A stretch of 64,000 bases of DNA. It comes from Actinomadura_C sp036008685 (lineage in GTDB: Bacteria; Actinomycetota; Actinomycetes; Streptosporangiales; Streptosporangiaceae). Position numbers and translations under genes: made by a program. The notes beneath the pieces were generated by a model. That model ran no database searches and was not told where the DNA came from. It was given only the letters and a program-made list of their open reading frames with translations. The stretch is taken from NCBI GenBank assembly GCA_036008685.1, contig DASYNF010000096.1:1-64000 (forward strand), given 5' to 3'. Below, in pieces: positions 41,235 to 50,902 of this stretch. Position 1 is the first letter of the stretch. Every line of letters starts with the position of its first letter.

Positions 41235-42284
41235 CTACCCGCGGGAGGCGCGTCCGGCCGGCGGCCCGCAGCTGCCCCGGACGACCAGCTCGGTCGGAAG
41301 GACGACGGGCCGGCCTCGCTCCCTGCGGGCCGGGTCCCGGAGCAGGACCTCACAGGCCCGATAACCCATGTCCGCCGCCGGCCGGGCCACCGCGGTCAGC
41401 GGGGGGTCGCAGAGCTCGGCCCACGGCACGTCGTCCACCATCGCGATGGACACGTCGGTGGGCACTCTGAGGTTGAGCTCACGGGCGGTCAGCACGGCCG
41501 CCTCGCCGAGCAGGTGCCCGGCCGCGAGCACGGCGGTCACATCGGGCCGCCGCTGGAACAGGCTGGCCGCGGCCGCGTAGGCGCTGTCCCGGCTCGGCCG
41601 GGCTCGCACGATCAGGTCGTCGTCGGCCACGACCCGCAGATCGTGCAGGGTCGTGCGGAAGGCGTCCTCCCGCAGGCTGGGTGTCGGGGCCTCGGGCGGG
41701 CCCGAGGCGGGTGCGCCGAGGAAGCCGATGCGCCGGTGTCCCAGGCCGACGAGGTATTCCGCGACGGACCGTACGCCGGCCCGGTCGTCCGCGAGGACCG
41801 ACGGGACCGCGGGGAGCTCGGCCACGTCGCGGTCGGCGAAGACGACGGGGACACCGACCCGGACCGCCGTCCGCCAGGTCGTGGTGCCCCCTCCGACCGG
41901 CACCGCGATGACGCCGTCCACCCGCTGTTCCAGATGCCGATCGAGGATCTCGGCCTCACGCGCCGGATCGTCATGGGACACGTCGAGGACGACGTGCTCG
42001 CCGAGCGTACGCGCGCAGGCCAGCACACCTCCGGCCAGAGCGGCATAGAACGGATCGGTGACGTCGGGGATGACCAGGCCGATGCTCCCGGTCCGCTGCA
42101 GCTTGAGGCTCCGGCCGAGGGCACTTGGGCGATAGTCGAGCCGGTGTACGGCGGCGAGGACGCGCTCACGGGTCCGCGGGCTCACCGACCCCTGTCCGGA
42201 CAGGACCCGGGAAACGGTCGCCACACCGACCCCGGCCGCGGCCGCGACGTCCTTGATGGTCATCGCCCGGCGGCCTGTCGCCAC
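41235..42284 (-). CDS. LacI-family transcriptional repressor
   Basis: A 349-residue LacI/GalR regulator. The helix-turn-helix is TIKDVAAAAGVGVATVSRVLSGQG, followed by the hinge helix RPSALGRSLKL and a periplasmic-binding-protein-like sensor (GLVIPDVTDPFYAAL). GTG 42284 follows AGGTGG; an ATG lies 7 codons in. It is divergent from the MsiK-like ATPase gene, with an ATGGAAACGTTTCCAT palindrome in between, which should be its operator. A sugar ligand is expected. Confidence 0.94.
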   Translation of the reverse strand: MATGRRAMTIKDVAAAAGVGVATVSRVLSGQGSVSPRTRERVLAAVHRLDYRPSALGRSLKLQRTGSIGLVIPDVTDPFYAALAGGVLACARTLGEHVVLDVSHDDPAREAEILDRHLEQRVDGVIAVPVGGGTTTWRTAVRVGVPVVFADRDVAELPAVPSVLADDRAGVRSVAEYLVGLGHRRIGFLGAPASGPPEAPTPSLREDAFRTTLHDLRVVADDDLIVRARPSRDSAYAAAASLFQRRPDVTAVLAAGHLLGEAAVLTARELNLRVPTDVSIAMVDDVPWAELCDPPLTAVARPAADMGYRACEVLLRDPARRERGRPVVLPTELVVRGSCGPPAGRASRG

Positions 42285-42347
42285 TGTCCACCTCTCTCCC
42301 GCCGCGGGACCTCGCCCGCTTACCTCATCCGTGCCATCGGCCCGGAA

Positions 42348-42363
42348 ATGGAAACGTTTCCAT
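42348..42363. promoter_or_regulatory. LacI-type operator
   Basis: ATGGAAACGTTTCCAT is a perfect 16-bp palindrome with the central CG of LacI-family sites. It lies 64 nt upstream of the LacI gene start and 165 nt upstream of the ATPase gene, consistent with autoregulation. Confidence 0.8.
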
Positions 42364-42466
42364 CATGACCGGCCGTCACACCATTGTCCAACTCCGAGCT
42401 GAACCAGGCATTGCACCGGCATAACCGCAGGCTGAGCGGGGGTCAACAGATGCCGTCGATCCACCC

Positions 42467-42513
42467 TTGACAGGACATAGGGTTCGTATCGAGACTCCTT
42501 GGAAACGTATTCA
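42467..42513 (+). promoter_or_regulatory. Promoter and second LacI-type operator before the MsiK-like gene
   Basis: TTGACA at 42467-42472 is a perfect -35 hexamer; TATCGA near 42487 is a possible -10, though the spacing is short. TGGAAACGTATTCA (42500-42513) is a degenerate copy of the LacI palindrome at 42348. It sits just downstream of the putative -10, where a repressor would block initiation. The gene starts at 42528. Confidence 0.55.
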
Positions 42514-42527
42514 TCGGAAGGTGTGCG

Positions 42528-43763
<1,236 letters not shown>

Positions 43764-43795
43764 ACGAGATCACGGCGGGACGGGACAGACGATGT

Positions 43796-43844
43796 GATGG
43801 GTGTGTTCGGTGGCCCTCAGGAGGGCCCACCGAACACACCCATC
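43796..43844. terminator. Long hairpin after the MsiK-like gene
   Basis: GATGGGTGTGTTCGG and its complement flank a GGCCCTC/GAGGGCC core, giving about 23 paired bases with one bulge and a 2-nt loop. It begins 32 nt after the ATPase stop and faces the 3' end of the convergent permease gene. It has no T-run, but a stem this long is a convincing bidirectional terminator. Confidence 0.85.
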
Positions 43845-43982
43845 AAGGGATTCCGGGGCCTCCAAACGCCCGGGCCGCCCCCCTGGAGATCAGCGCCCGG
43901 CTCCCACCCGGCGCCGGGGACCGGCGGACAGCGACGGCCGTCCACGGATGTCACCGGCCGTCGGCGGACTGCGGATGACCGG

Positions 43983-44870
43983 TCATTTCACCGAGCCCGC
44001 CAGCACGCCCTGGACGAAGTAGCGCTGGAAGGCGAAGAACACCAGCAGCGGCACGATCAGCGACACGAACGAACCCGGCGCGATGATGTCGATGTTGGCC
44101 CCGAACTGGCGGACCTGCTGCTGGATCGCGACGGTGAGCGGCTGGGATTCTCGTCCGGCGAAGATCAAAGCGATCAGGAGGTCGTTCCAGACCCACAGGA
44201 ACTGAAAGATCCCGAGCGAGGCGATGGCCGGGCCCCCCAGGGGAAAGATGACCCGCAGGAAGATCGTCCATTCCGTTCCGCCGTCCATCCGCGCGGCCTC
44301 GAGGAGGTCGCGCGGGATCCCCGCGAAATAGTTGCGCAGCAGGAAGATGGCGAACGGCAGCCCGAACGCGGTGTGGAACAGCACGACTCCCGGGATCGTC
44401 CCGAAGAGGTTCAGCGTCCGGAACAGGTCCGCGACCGGGATCAGACCGACCTGGACCGGCACGACGAGCAGTGCCACCACGCCGATGAACAGCCAGTCCC
44501 GGCCCGGGAACTCGATCCAGGCGAAGGCATAGGCGGCCAGGGCGGCGACCACGACCACCAGGAGCGTCGTCGGCACGGTGATCAGGAGCGTGTTGACGAA
44601 CGCCTGGGTCATCGTCTCGTTGCTCAGCAGGTCGCCGTAGTTCTTGAAGGTGAGCTGCGACGGCCGGGTGAACACCTGCCACCAGCCGCTCTCGGCGTTG
44701 TCGGTCTCCGGCCGCAGGGACGCGATGAACAGCCCGAACGTGGGCAGCAGCCACACCAGCGCGATCACGACCAGGACGAGCTGCGCCAGTCCGCCGCCGA
44801 GCCGGTTGACCACGCGCGAGGCCAGGCCCCTGCGCGGCGCTCCGGACACCGGCTCCGAAGTCTCGGTCAT
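43983..44870 (-). CDS. Sugar ABC transporter permease (MalG-type) of the second system
   Basis: A 295-residue permease with six helices and the EAA loop IPRDLLEAARMDGGTEWTIFLRVIFPL. ATG 44870 lies 10 nt after the stop of the larger permease, preceded by AGGTGA. It is the last gene of an operon ATPase - binding protein - MalF-type - MalG-type. The long SLRPETDNAESGWW loop after helix 1 is common in alpha-glucoside-type systems. Confidence 0.88.
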   Translation of the reverse strand: MTETSEPVSGAPRRGLASRVVNRLGGGLAQLVLVVIALVWLLPTFGLFIASLRPETDNAESGWWQVFTRPSQLTFKNYGDLLSNETMTQAFVNTLLITVPTTLLVVVVAALAAYAFAWIEFPGRDWLFIGVVALLVVPVQVGLIPVADLFRTLNLFGTIPGVVLFHTAFGLPFAIFLLRNYFAGIPRDLLEAARMDGGTEWTIFLRVIFPLGGPAIASLGIFQFLWVWNDLLIALIFAGRESQPLTVAIQQQVRQFGANIDIIAPGSFVSLIVPLLVFFAFQRYFVQGVLAGSVK

Positions 44871-44880
44871 CAGGTCACCT

Positions 44881-46431
44881 CTATCCCTGCTCCCGCCGGA
44901 AGCGGCGGACATTGAAGATCATGGCGGGCAGGACGAGGACGAGCAGCAGCACCGCGACGGCACTGCCCATGCCCTGGTCGTTGCCCCCGCCGAAGGACTT
45001 CAGATACATCTCCAGCGCGAGCACGTTGGCGTTCTGCTGCGTGGCCCCTGGAGCGATCATGTAGACCAGGTCGAAGATCTTCAGGACGTTGATGACCAGG
45101 GTGACGAGCACGACCACCAGCACGGGGGCCAGGAGCGGCATCGTGACCCGCCAGAAGACCTGCCATTCGGTCGCGCCGTCGACCCGGGCGGCCTCGAGCG
45201 CGTCCCGGGGGATCGCCGCGAGCCCGGCCGCGATCAGGACCATCGCGAAGCCCGCCCACATCCAGATGTAGGCGCCGATGATGGAGAACGTCACCAGGCT
45301 GGGGCCGAGCCAGTTCACCCCGCCGTAGGGCTCCTGGAAGTTCGACTCCGGCAGCCGGATCGTGTAGGCGCCGGCCGGCAGCCGCCCGAACTCGAAGCCG
45401 CCGTCGGCCCGCGCGGTGGTGGTGGCGACGACCTTGCCACCGGACAGTGCCTCGACCGTGGTCTCGGGCAGACCCTTCTCGGCGGCGTCGGGCTGGTTGG
45501 GCCTGCCGCTCCCGCCCGGGGCGAAGTCGAGCCAGACGATCCCGGTGATCGTGCCGGGCCTGGCCTCCACCGGCCGCACCGGCCGCAGCCCCTTCTGGCG
45601 CTCCGGCGGGATCGCCACCACCGGCAGCAGCGCCGTCTGGCCCGGCCGGACGGTCTGCCGGCTCGTGAAGGCCTTGCCCTGAGCGGCCAGCGGCCCGTTG
45701 TCGCGCGGATGCGCGCCCGGGTACGGGGAGGGCTCGGCGAAGGTGTCGTGCACGCCGACGGCCACGGCGTTGAGCACGCCCCGGTCGGGGTTCTGGTCGT
45801 ACACCAGCGTGAAGATCACGCCGGCCGCGACCATGGAGATCGCCATCGGCATGAACACGACGAGCTTGAAGGCCGTGGCCCAGCGGATCCGTTCGATGAG
45901 CACCGCGAAGACCAGGCCCAGCGCGGTGATCACGGTGGGCGCGAGCACCACCCAGATCACGTTGTTCTTGATCACCGTGAGCATGGGCGAGCTCATCGCC
46001 ATGACGAGGTAGACCACCACATCGGCCACGGGGAGGGCCAGCAGCAGTATCCTGCCGGCGGTGCCGCGGCCGATGAGCCCGATCACCGTGGCGGCCCCGA
46101 CCACCGCCGCCGTCACCACGGTGATCGCGGCGACGACCGCGACGGCCCCTCCTCCGGACCAGTCGACCGCGACCGACTCGGTGAACATGTCGACGTAGTT
46201 GCCGAGCCCGATGAAGCGGCGTCCTTCGGCATCGTGCAGGCTGCGCCATACCGTGTAGATGATCGGGTAGACCACCAGCAGGCCGAGCAGGACCAGAGCC
46301 GGGAACAGGAAGCCGGCGGACAACGCGGGCGAGGGGCCCAGCCGCCCGCCTTCGGCGGGCGGCTGCGACGTGACGTCGTCGGCCAGGGGGGAGCCGGCCT
46401 CGGCGGCCGGCTGCTCGGTACTGGCTGCCAT
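44881..46431 (-). CDS. Sugar ABC transporter permease (MalF-type) with an extracytoplasmic insert
   Basis: A 516-residue permease, about 200 longer than usual. The EAA loop at about 401-434 (IPRDALEAARVDGATEWQVFWRVTMPLL) and the flanking helices are normal. Extra hydrophobic segments lie near 95-120 and 128-155. Between the helices at about 187-210 and 377-400 is an extracytoplasmic insert of about 165 residues; its part 294-362 (GIVWLDFAPGG...TVEALSGG...GGFEFGRLPAGAYTIRL) looks like an SdrD-B/prealbumin-type beta-sandwich. The insert may bind the sugar or contact the binding protein. It lies 12 nt downstream of the binding-protein gene. Confidence 0.88.
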   Translation of the reverse strand: MAASTEQPAAEAGSPLADDVTSQPPAEGGRLGPSPALSAGFLFPALVLLGLLVVYPIIYTVWRSLHDAEGRRFIGLGNYVDMFTESVAVDWSGGGAVAVVAAITVVTAAVVGAATVIGLIGRGTAGRILLLALPVADVVVYLVMAMSSPMLTVIKNNVIWVVLAPTVITALGLVFAVLIERIRWATAFKLVVFMPMAISMVAAGVIFTLVYDQNPDRGVLNAVAVGVHDTFAEPSPYPGAHPRDNGPLAAQGKAFTSRQTVRPGQTALLPVVAIPPERQKGLRPVRPVEARPGTITGIVWLDFAPGGSGRPNQPDAAEKGLPETTVEALSGGKVVATTTARADGGFEFGRLPAGAYTIRLPESNFQEPYGGVNWLGPSLVTFSIIGAYIWMWAGFAMVLIAAGLAAIPRDALEAARVDGATEWQVFWRVTMPLLAPVLVVVLVTLVINVLKIFDLVYMIAPGATQQNANVLALEMYLKSFGGGNDQGMGSAVAVLLLVLVLPAMIFNVRRFRREQG

Positions 46432-46443
46432 GGGATTCTCCGG

Positions 46444-47754
46444 TCAGCTCTTGAACGCCTTGGCCGCGTCGGCCTCCAGCTTCGTGGCGGCCCCGTCGAC
46501 GTCCGTGGGGTTGTTGAGGAAGTCCTGCAGCTGCTTCCACTCGCCGGCGCCCTTGGTGCCGCCGAAGCCGGCCGGAGCGAGATCGGACATGTCGAAGCGG
46601 AAGCTGTCGCCGGCGTCGATGACCGACTTGGCGATCTGGCGCTGGATCTCATCGGGATAGGCCGACAGGTCCAGAGCCTTGTTCGGCGAGGTGAATCCGC
46701 CGAGCCCGGCCCAGACCTTCGCCGCCTCGGGCCCGGCGAGGTATTTCACCAGCTCCTGCGCGCCCTTGCCGTCCTTCATCACCACCGCGGCGTCACCGCC
46801 ACCGACCACCGGAGGCTGCTGGCCGACGGCTGGGAACGGGAAGAACCGGGCGTCCGTGCCGACCTTGGACTTGGTCTGCTCGCCGATCACGCCGGGGACG
46901 AAGTCGCCCTCGTAGACCATGGCCGCCTTGGGGCTGTCGCCGAAGGTCTGCGTCACCGAGGTGGGCATGTCGGTCTGCAGGGCGCCGCCGACGACGAACT
47001 CCTTCTTGCCCCAGATCTCGGCGAGCTTGCGAAGCGCCTCCTTGACCGACGGATCGGTCCACTTCATCTCGTGCTTGGAGAGCTTGTCGTACTTGTCGGT
47101 GCCCGCGCTGGAGGCGTAGACGTTCTCGAACCAGTCGGTGAGCGTCCAGCCGTCCCCACCGGCCACGGCGAAGGGGGTGGTCCCGGAGTCGGCGAGGGTG
47201 CCGGCGTCCTTCACCAGCTGGTCCCAGGTCGTGGGCGGCTGGATCCCCGCGTCGTCGAAGGCCTTCGGGCGATACCACACCGTGGACTTGTTCGTGGCCT
47301 TGAAATAGACGCCGTAGAGCTTGCCCTTGTGGGAGCCGAGGTCCTGCCACACCTTCGCGTAGTTCTGCCTGACGGCCACCTCGGCGTCCGCGGCGAGCGG
47401 CTTGATCCAGCCCTTCTGGACGAACTGGACGAGCACGCCCTGCTGCGGCAGCATCGCGACGTCCGGCGGCGCACCGCCCTGCACCTTGGAGCCGAGGAAC
47501 GTGCTGACGTTGTCCCCGGTCGGCGTGAGGTTGATCTTCGCGCCGGTGCGCTGGGTGAAGGCGTCCAGAACCTTCTTGAACTTGGCCTGCTCCTGCCCGG
47601 TCCAGATCGCGGCGACCTCGAGCGTGACGCCCTTGAGCTCACCGCCTCCGGCCGGGGTGGAGGCCTTGCCGGGCTCGTCTCCGCCGCATCCGGCGGCCGA
47701 GATCAGCAGCCCCGCCGCGACGACCGTGCCCATGACCCGCCTGGTGACCCTCAT
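46444..47754 (-). CDS. Sugar-binding lipoprotein of the second ABC system
   Basis: A 436-residue family 1 extracellular solute-binding protein. The signal peptide (RRVMGTVVAAGLLISAAGC) ends in a lipobox with cysteine 23. The mature part has VAAIWTGQEQAKFKKVLDAFTQRTG and LYGVYFKATNKSTVWYRPKAF, typical of carbohydrate-binding proteins. The start overlaps the ATPase stop by 4 nt, so it is the second gene of the operon. The ligand is not predictable; an alpha-glucoside is possible by resemblance of the operon. Confidence 0.9.
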   Translation of the reverse strand: MRVTRRVMGTVVAAGLLISAAGCGGDEPGKASTPAGGGELKGVTLEVAAIWTGQEQAKFKKVLDAFTQRTGAKINLTPTGDNVSTFLGSKVQGGAPPDVAMLPQQGVLVQFVQKGWIKPLAADAEVAVRQNYAKVWQDLGSHKGKLYGVYFKATNKSTVWYRPKAFDDAGIQPPTTWDQLVKDAGTLADSGTTPFAVAGGDGWTLTDWFENVYASSAGTDKYDKLSKHEMKWTDPSVKEALRKLAEIWGKKEFVVGGALQTDMPTSVTQTFGDSPKAAMVYEGDFVPGVIGEQTKSKVGTDARFFPFPAVGQQPPVVGGGDAAVVMKDGKGAQELVKYLAGPEAAKVWAGLGGFTSPNKALDLSAYPDEIQRQIAKSVIDAGDSFRFDMSDLAPAGFGGTKGAGEWKQLQDFLNNPTDVDGAATKLEADAAKAFKS

Positions 47755-48995
47755 GACTCATCCTTCCCGAGCTCCGTTGCGACCGGCTCCCAGATCGACG
47801 CCCCGGTATCCGGATCGAAGAAGTGCAGACGGCCCGTGTCGACGTGAACCGTGATCCGGTCGCCCACCTTGACGCGCGTACGGGGGCTGAAACGCGCCAC
47901 CACGTTGGTACGGGGGGCCTCGGCCGAGGCGAGCACGTCGGTGCCCGCGTCGCGGGCCAGCTCCTTGGTGTCCTCGGTCACCACCTGGGCGGCGTCCACG
48001 GAGAAATGCACGAGCACGTCGGAGCCCATCGCCTCGACGAGGTCGGCCGTGGACTCCAGGCGCGGCCCGCCATCGGCCGCGACCAGTGCGGCGTCCTCCA
48101 TGTCCTCGGGCCGCACGCCGACGATGACGTCCTTTCCGATGTGGGCGCGCAGACCGGGTCGGCTCTCCAGCACCTCGGCGGGGACCGTGACCGGCTGGCC
48201 GCCGATCTCCAGCCGAAGCCCCTCACCGCCCTCCGGGGCGGTGAGGGCTCCGGGCAGCAGGTTCATGGCGGGCGATCCGATGAAGCCCGCGACGAACAGA
48301 TTGGCCGGCCGGTCATAGAGCTCCTGCGGCGCCGCGACCTGCTGGAGCTCGCCCTTCTTCATCACCGCCACGCGGTCTCCGAGCGTCATGGCCTCGGTCT
48401 GGTCGTGGGTCACATAGATGGTCGTGACCCCGAGGTCCCGTTGGATCCGGGCGATCTCGGCGCGCATCTGCACGCGGAGCTTGGCGTCGAGGTTGGACAG
48501 CGGCTCGTCCATGAGGAAGGCCTGCGGCTCCCGGACGATCGCGCGGCCCATCGCGACCCGCTGCCGCTGACCGCCGGACAGGTTGCGGGGCCTGCGGTCG
48601 AGGTGTTCACGGAGGCCCAGGATGTCGGCGACCCGGTCCACTTTCTCCCGGATCTGTTCCTTCGGCACCTTGCGCAGGGACAGTCCGAAACCGATGTTGT
48701 CGCGTACGGAAAGGTGCGGATAAAGAGCGTAACTCTGGAACACCATCGCGACGTCGCGGTCCCGCGGCGGGACGCGGTTGACGACTCTTTCTCCGATCCG
48801 GAGCGTCCCCTCGGAGATGTCCTCGAGGCCGGCCACCATTCGCAACGCGGTGGTCTTGCCGCAGCCCGAGGGGCCGACCAGAACCAGGAACTCACCGTCG
48901 ACGATCTCCAGACTCAGGTCGGTGACGGCACGCGTGCCGTCGGGGTACACCTTCCCCATCCCGCCCAGGACCACCTCTGCCACGGCGTCTCCCAT
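47751..48995 (-). CDS. Sugar ABC transporter ATPase of the second system
   Basis: A 414-residue MalK/UgpC-type ATPase with Walker A GPSGCGKTT (41-49), LSGGQRQ and FLMDEP. The C-terminal domain resembles that of the MsiK-like protein at 42528 but has a longer insertion rich in Val/Thr/Glu. It is the first gene of the operon (ATG 48995), unlike the lone ATPase, so this transporter has its own motor. Confidence 0.92.
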   Translation of the reverse strand: MGDAVAEVVLGGMGKVYPDGTRAVTDLSLEIVDGEFLVLVGPSGCGKTTALRMVAGLEDISEGTLRIGERVVNRVPPRDRDVAMVFQSYALYPHLSVRDNIGFGLSLRKVPKEQIREKVDRVADILGLREHLDRRPRNLSGGQRQRVAMGRAIVREPQAFLMDEPLSNLDAKLRVQMRAEIARIQRDLGVTTIYVTHDQTEAMTLGDRVAVMKKGELQQVAAPQELYDRPANLFVAGFIGSPAMNLLPGALTAPEGGEGLRLEIGGQPVTVPAEVLESRPGLRAHIGKDVIVGVRPEDMEDAALVAADGGPRLESTADLVEAMGSDVLVHFSVDAAQVVTEDTKELARDAGTDVLASAEAPRTNVVARFSPRTRVKVGDRITVHVDTGRLHFFDPDTGASIWEPVATELGKDES

Positions 48996-49019
48996 GCTCT
49001 CTGATCTGCGCTTATGCAA

Positions 49020-49228
49020 GACCCGGCCGTGCCCTCCCGGACGGAGGCGGGACGCCTTGCCGCGAGGGCACGTCTAGGTCCTACCATCGCCGCCGCATTT
49101 CGTGGCGAAATCAGGACGCAATGACAGTGGTTGTAAAGAGATCGTTATTTACGAATCCATATTCTTCATCCACATGTCCGAAACCTGCAGAAGTAAGGAC
49201 CGAAAAGGCCTTTCCGAGCCGGGATCGC
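49020..49228. promoter_or_regulatory. Intergenic region with an inverted repeat and an AT-rich patch
   Basis: ATTTCG-TGG-CGAAAT at 49097-49111 is a perfect 15-bp inverted repeat about 100 nt upstream of the ABC operon start, a likely operator. The DNA from about 49117 to 49245 is clearly richer in A+T than the surroundings and contains GTAAA/TTTAC half-sites near 49134-49152. It should carry the minus-strand promoter of the ABC operon and the 3' end of the M24 gene. Confidence 0.55.
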
Positions 49229-50341
49229 TTAATGATCAATGACGATCAGGGTACGGTCCACCAGGTTCATCCGCTCGTGGCCGTCCTCGGTGCACACCAC
49301 GATGTCCTCGATGCGCGCGCCGTGCGGCCCCGGATAGATCCCCGGCTCGATCGAGAAGGCCATTCCGGCCTCGAGCGGCTCGGTGTTGCCCGCCACGATG
49401 TAGGGATCCTCGTGGGTCTCCAGGCCGATGCCGTGCCCGGTGCGGTGCACGAAGAACTCCCCGTACCCCGCCTCGGCGATGATGTCGCGGGCCGCGGCGT
49501 CCACGGCCTCCGGGGTCACGCCCGGCCGTACGGCCTCGCACGCCGCCTGCTGCGCCTCGCGGAGGACCCCGTAGTAGGCGAGGAAGTCGGCCGGCGGCCG
49601 CCCCACGACATAGGTGCGCGTCTCGTCGGAGCAGTAGCCCGTCGGCATGGTGCCGCCGATGTCGACGACGACGGGATCGCCGGCCTGGATCACCCGGTCG
49701 GAGACCTCGTGGTGGGGGCTCGCGCCGTTGGGACCCGAACCCACGATCGCGAAGTCCACGCTGACGTGGCCCTCCGCGATGATGGCCTCGGAGATGTCCT
49801 TGGCCACCTCGCGCTCGGTACGGCCGGGCTTGAGCAGCGTGGGCACGATCTGGTGCACCCGGTCGATGGCCGCGCCCGCCTCACGCAGCGCCTCGATCTC
49901 CGCGGGGCTCTTGCGCATCCGCAGCTCGCGCAGCACAGTCCCCGCCGCGACCTGCTCGGCGCCGGGCAGTGCGTCGCGCAGCCGCAGCGCCATCACCGCC
50001 CACATGCGGTCGGCCACGCCGACGCGCGAGACGTCCCCCGGCAGGCGCCCCGCGACCAGCGCGAAGGGGTCGTCGGTCTCGCCCCACGCGATCATCTCCA
50101 GGCCGAGGCGGCCGGCCGGGGAGGCCTGGGCGGCCGGGAGCTCCAGCCTCGGTACGACCAGGAAGGGCTCGTCCGCCGCCGGGACCACCAGGCAGGTCAG
50201 CCGTTCCAGCTGGATCGCGTCATAACCCGTCACATAGCGCAGGTCGGGGCCCGGGGTGAGCACGACCGCGCCGAGCCCGGACCGCGCGGTGGCCTCCTGC
50301 ACCCGGGCGAGCCGCTCGGTTGGATACAACTCCGTTGTCAC
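49229..50341 (-). CDS. M24-family metallopeptidase (Xaa-Pro aminopeptidase-like)
   Basis: A 370-residue pita-bread-fold peptidase. The five metal ligands are in VVVDIGG (Asp), CSDETRTY (Asp), RTGHGIGLETHEDP (His), FSIEPGIYP (Glu) and ARIEDIV (Glu). The N-terminal creatinase-type domain precedes them. GTG 50341 is preferred because AGGTGA lies upstream and the protein then starts like family members (TTELYPTERLARVQE); ATG 50380 is an alternative. It acts on N-terminal dipeptides ending in Pro. Confidence 0.92.
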   Translation of the reverse strand: MTTELYPTERLARVQEATARSGLGAVVLTPGPDLRYVTGYDAIQLERLTCLVVPAADEPFLVVPRLELPAAQASPAGRLGLEMIAWGETDDPFALVAGRLPGDVSRVGVADRMWAVMALRLRDALPGAEQVAAGTVLRELRMRKSPAEIEALREAGAAIDRVHQIVPTLLKPGRTEREVAKDISEAIIAEGHVSVDFAIVGSGPNGASPHHEVSDRVIQAGDPVVVDIGGTMPTGYCSDETRTYVVGRPPADFLAYYGVLREAQQAACEAVRPGVTPEAVDAAARDIIAEAGYGEFFVHRTGHGIGLETHEDPYIVAGNTEPLEAGMAFSIEPGIYPGPHGARIEDIVVCTEDGHERMNLVDRTLIVIDH

Positions 50342-50530
50342 ATCCGCGTTCACCTGATCCGCGCCGGCGCCCCCTGCCATAACGGACGGGAGCTCGGCGC
50401 TTCCCTCCCTCGAGATGTCGGTGGGTCTTCCGTCCCGGCTTGCACCTGGGATGACGTCAAGGCGCCAATCTAATCGCGGACGACCCCGCCCGCACGCCCG
50501 CCCCCGCTCACGCGGCGGGTGTCCTTGGTT

Positions 50531-50902
50531 TCAGCGACCTGAGGGCGGGTCGAGAAGCTCGACCTCGATGGCAAGGACGCCGAGGGCCTCCTTCTCCGGC
50601 CCGTAGATGCGGTGGATGTCGACGAGCTGCTGATCGCGGGGGCTGTCGGGGTCGACGTTGGCCGGCCCCTCCCCGTCGAGCATCTCCTCGAAGGAGTCGT
50701 AGCGGGTGACGCGCTTGACCCGGGTGAGTCGGTCGTCGCGGCCGCACACGAAGCGGATGTGGTCGCCGTCCTTCAGATCACGCAGCTTGGGATACTGGAC
50801 GCGGACTTCGACGGTCTTGCGGCCGGCGGCGACCAGGTCGAAGTAACGGCGGTAGAGGTTCATCTCCCGGGCGCGCACGCCCGGGGCTGGCCTGCTGGTC
50901 AT
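50531..50902 (-). CDS. ASCH domain protein
   Basis: A 123-residue protein with the ASCH fold: NLYRRYFDLVAAGRKTVEVRVQYPKLRDLKDGDHIRFVCG, then RVKRVTRYDSFEEML and ALGVLAIEVEL. The GRKTVEVR segment is the usual signature. ASCH proteins are PUA-like and thought to bind RNA or to act as nucleoside amidohydrolases. ATG 50902 overlaps the stop of the degraded epimerase gene upstream. Confidence 0.88.
   Translation of the reverse strand: MTSRPAPGVRAREMNLYRRYFDLVAAGRKTVEVRVQYPKLRDLKDGDHIRFVCGRDDRLTRVKRVTRYDSFEEMLDGEGPANVDPDSPRDQQLVDIHRIYGPEKEALGVLAIEVELLDPPSGR

Noticed and set aside
44644..47847. A 1067-codon plus-strand frame opposite the second ABC operon
   Set aside because: Same reason: it is a stop-free shadow of GC-rich genes, with repetitive His/Arg/Gly/Asp composition.
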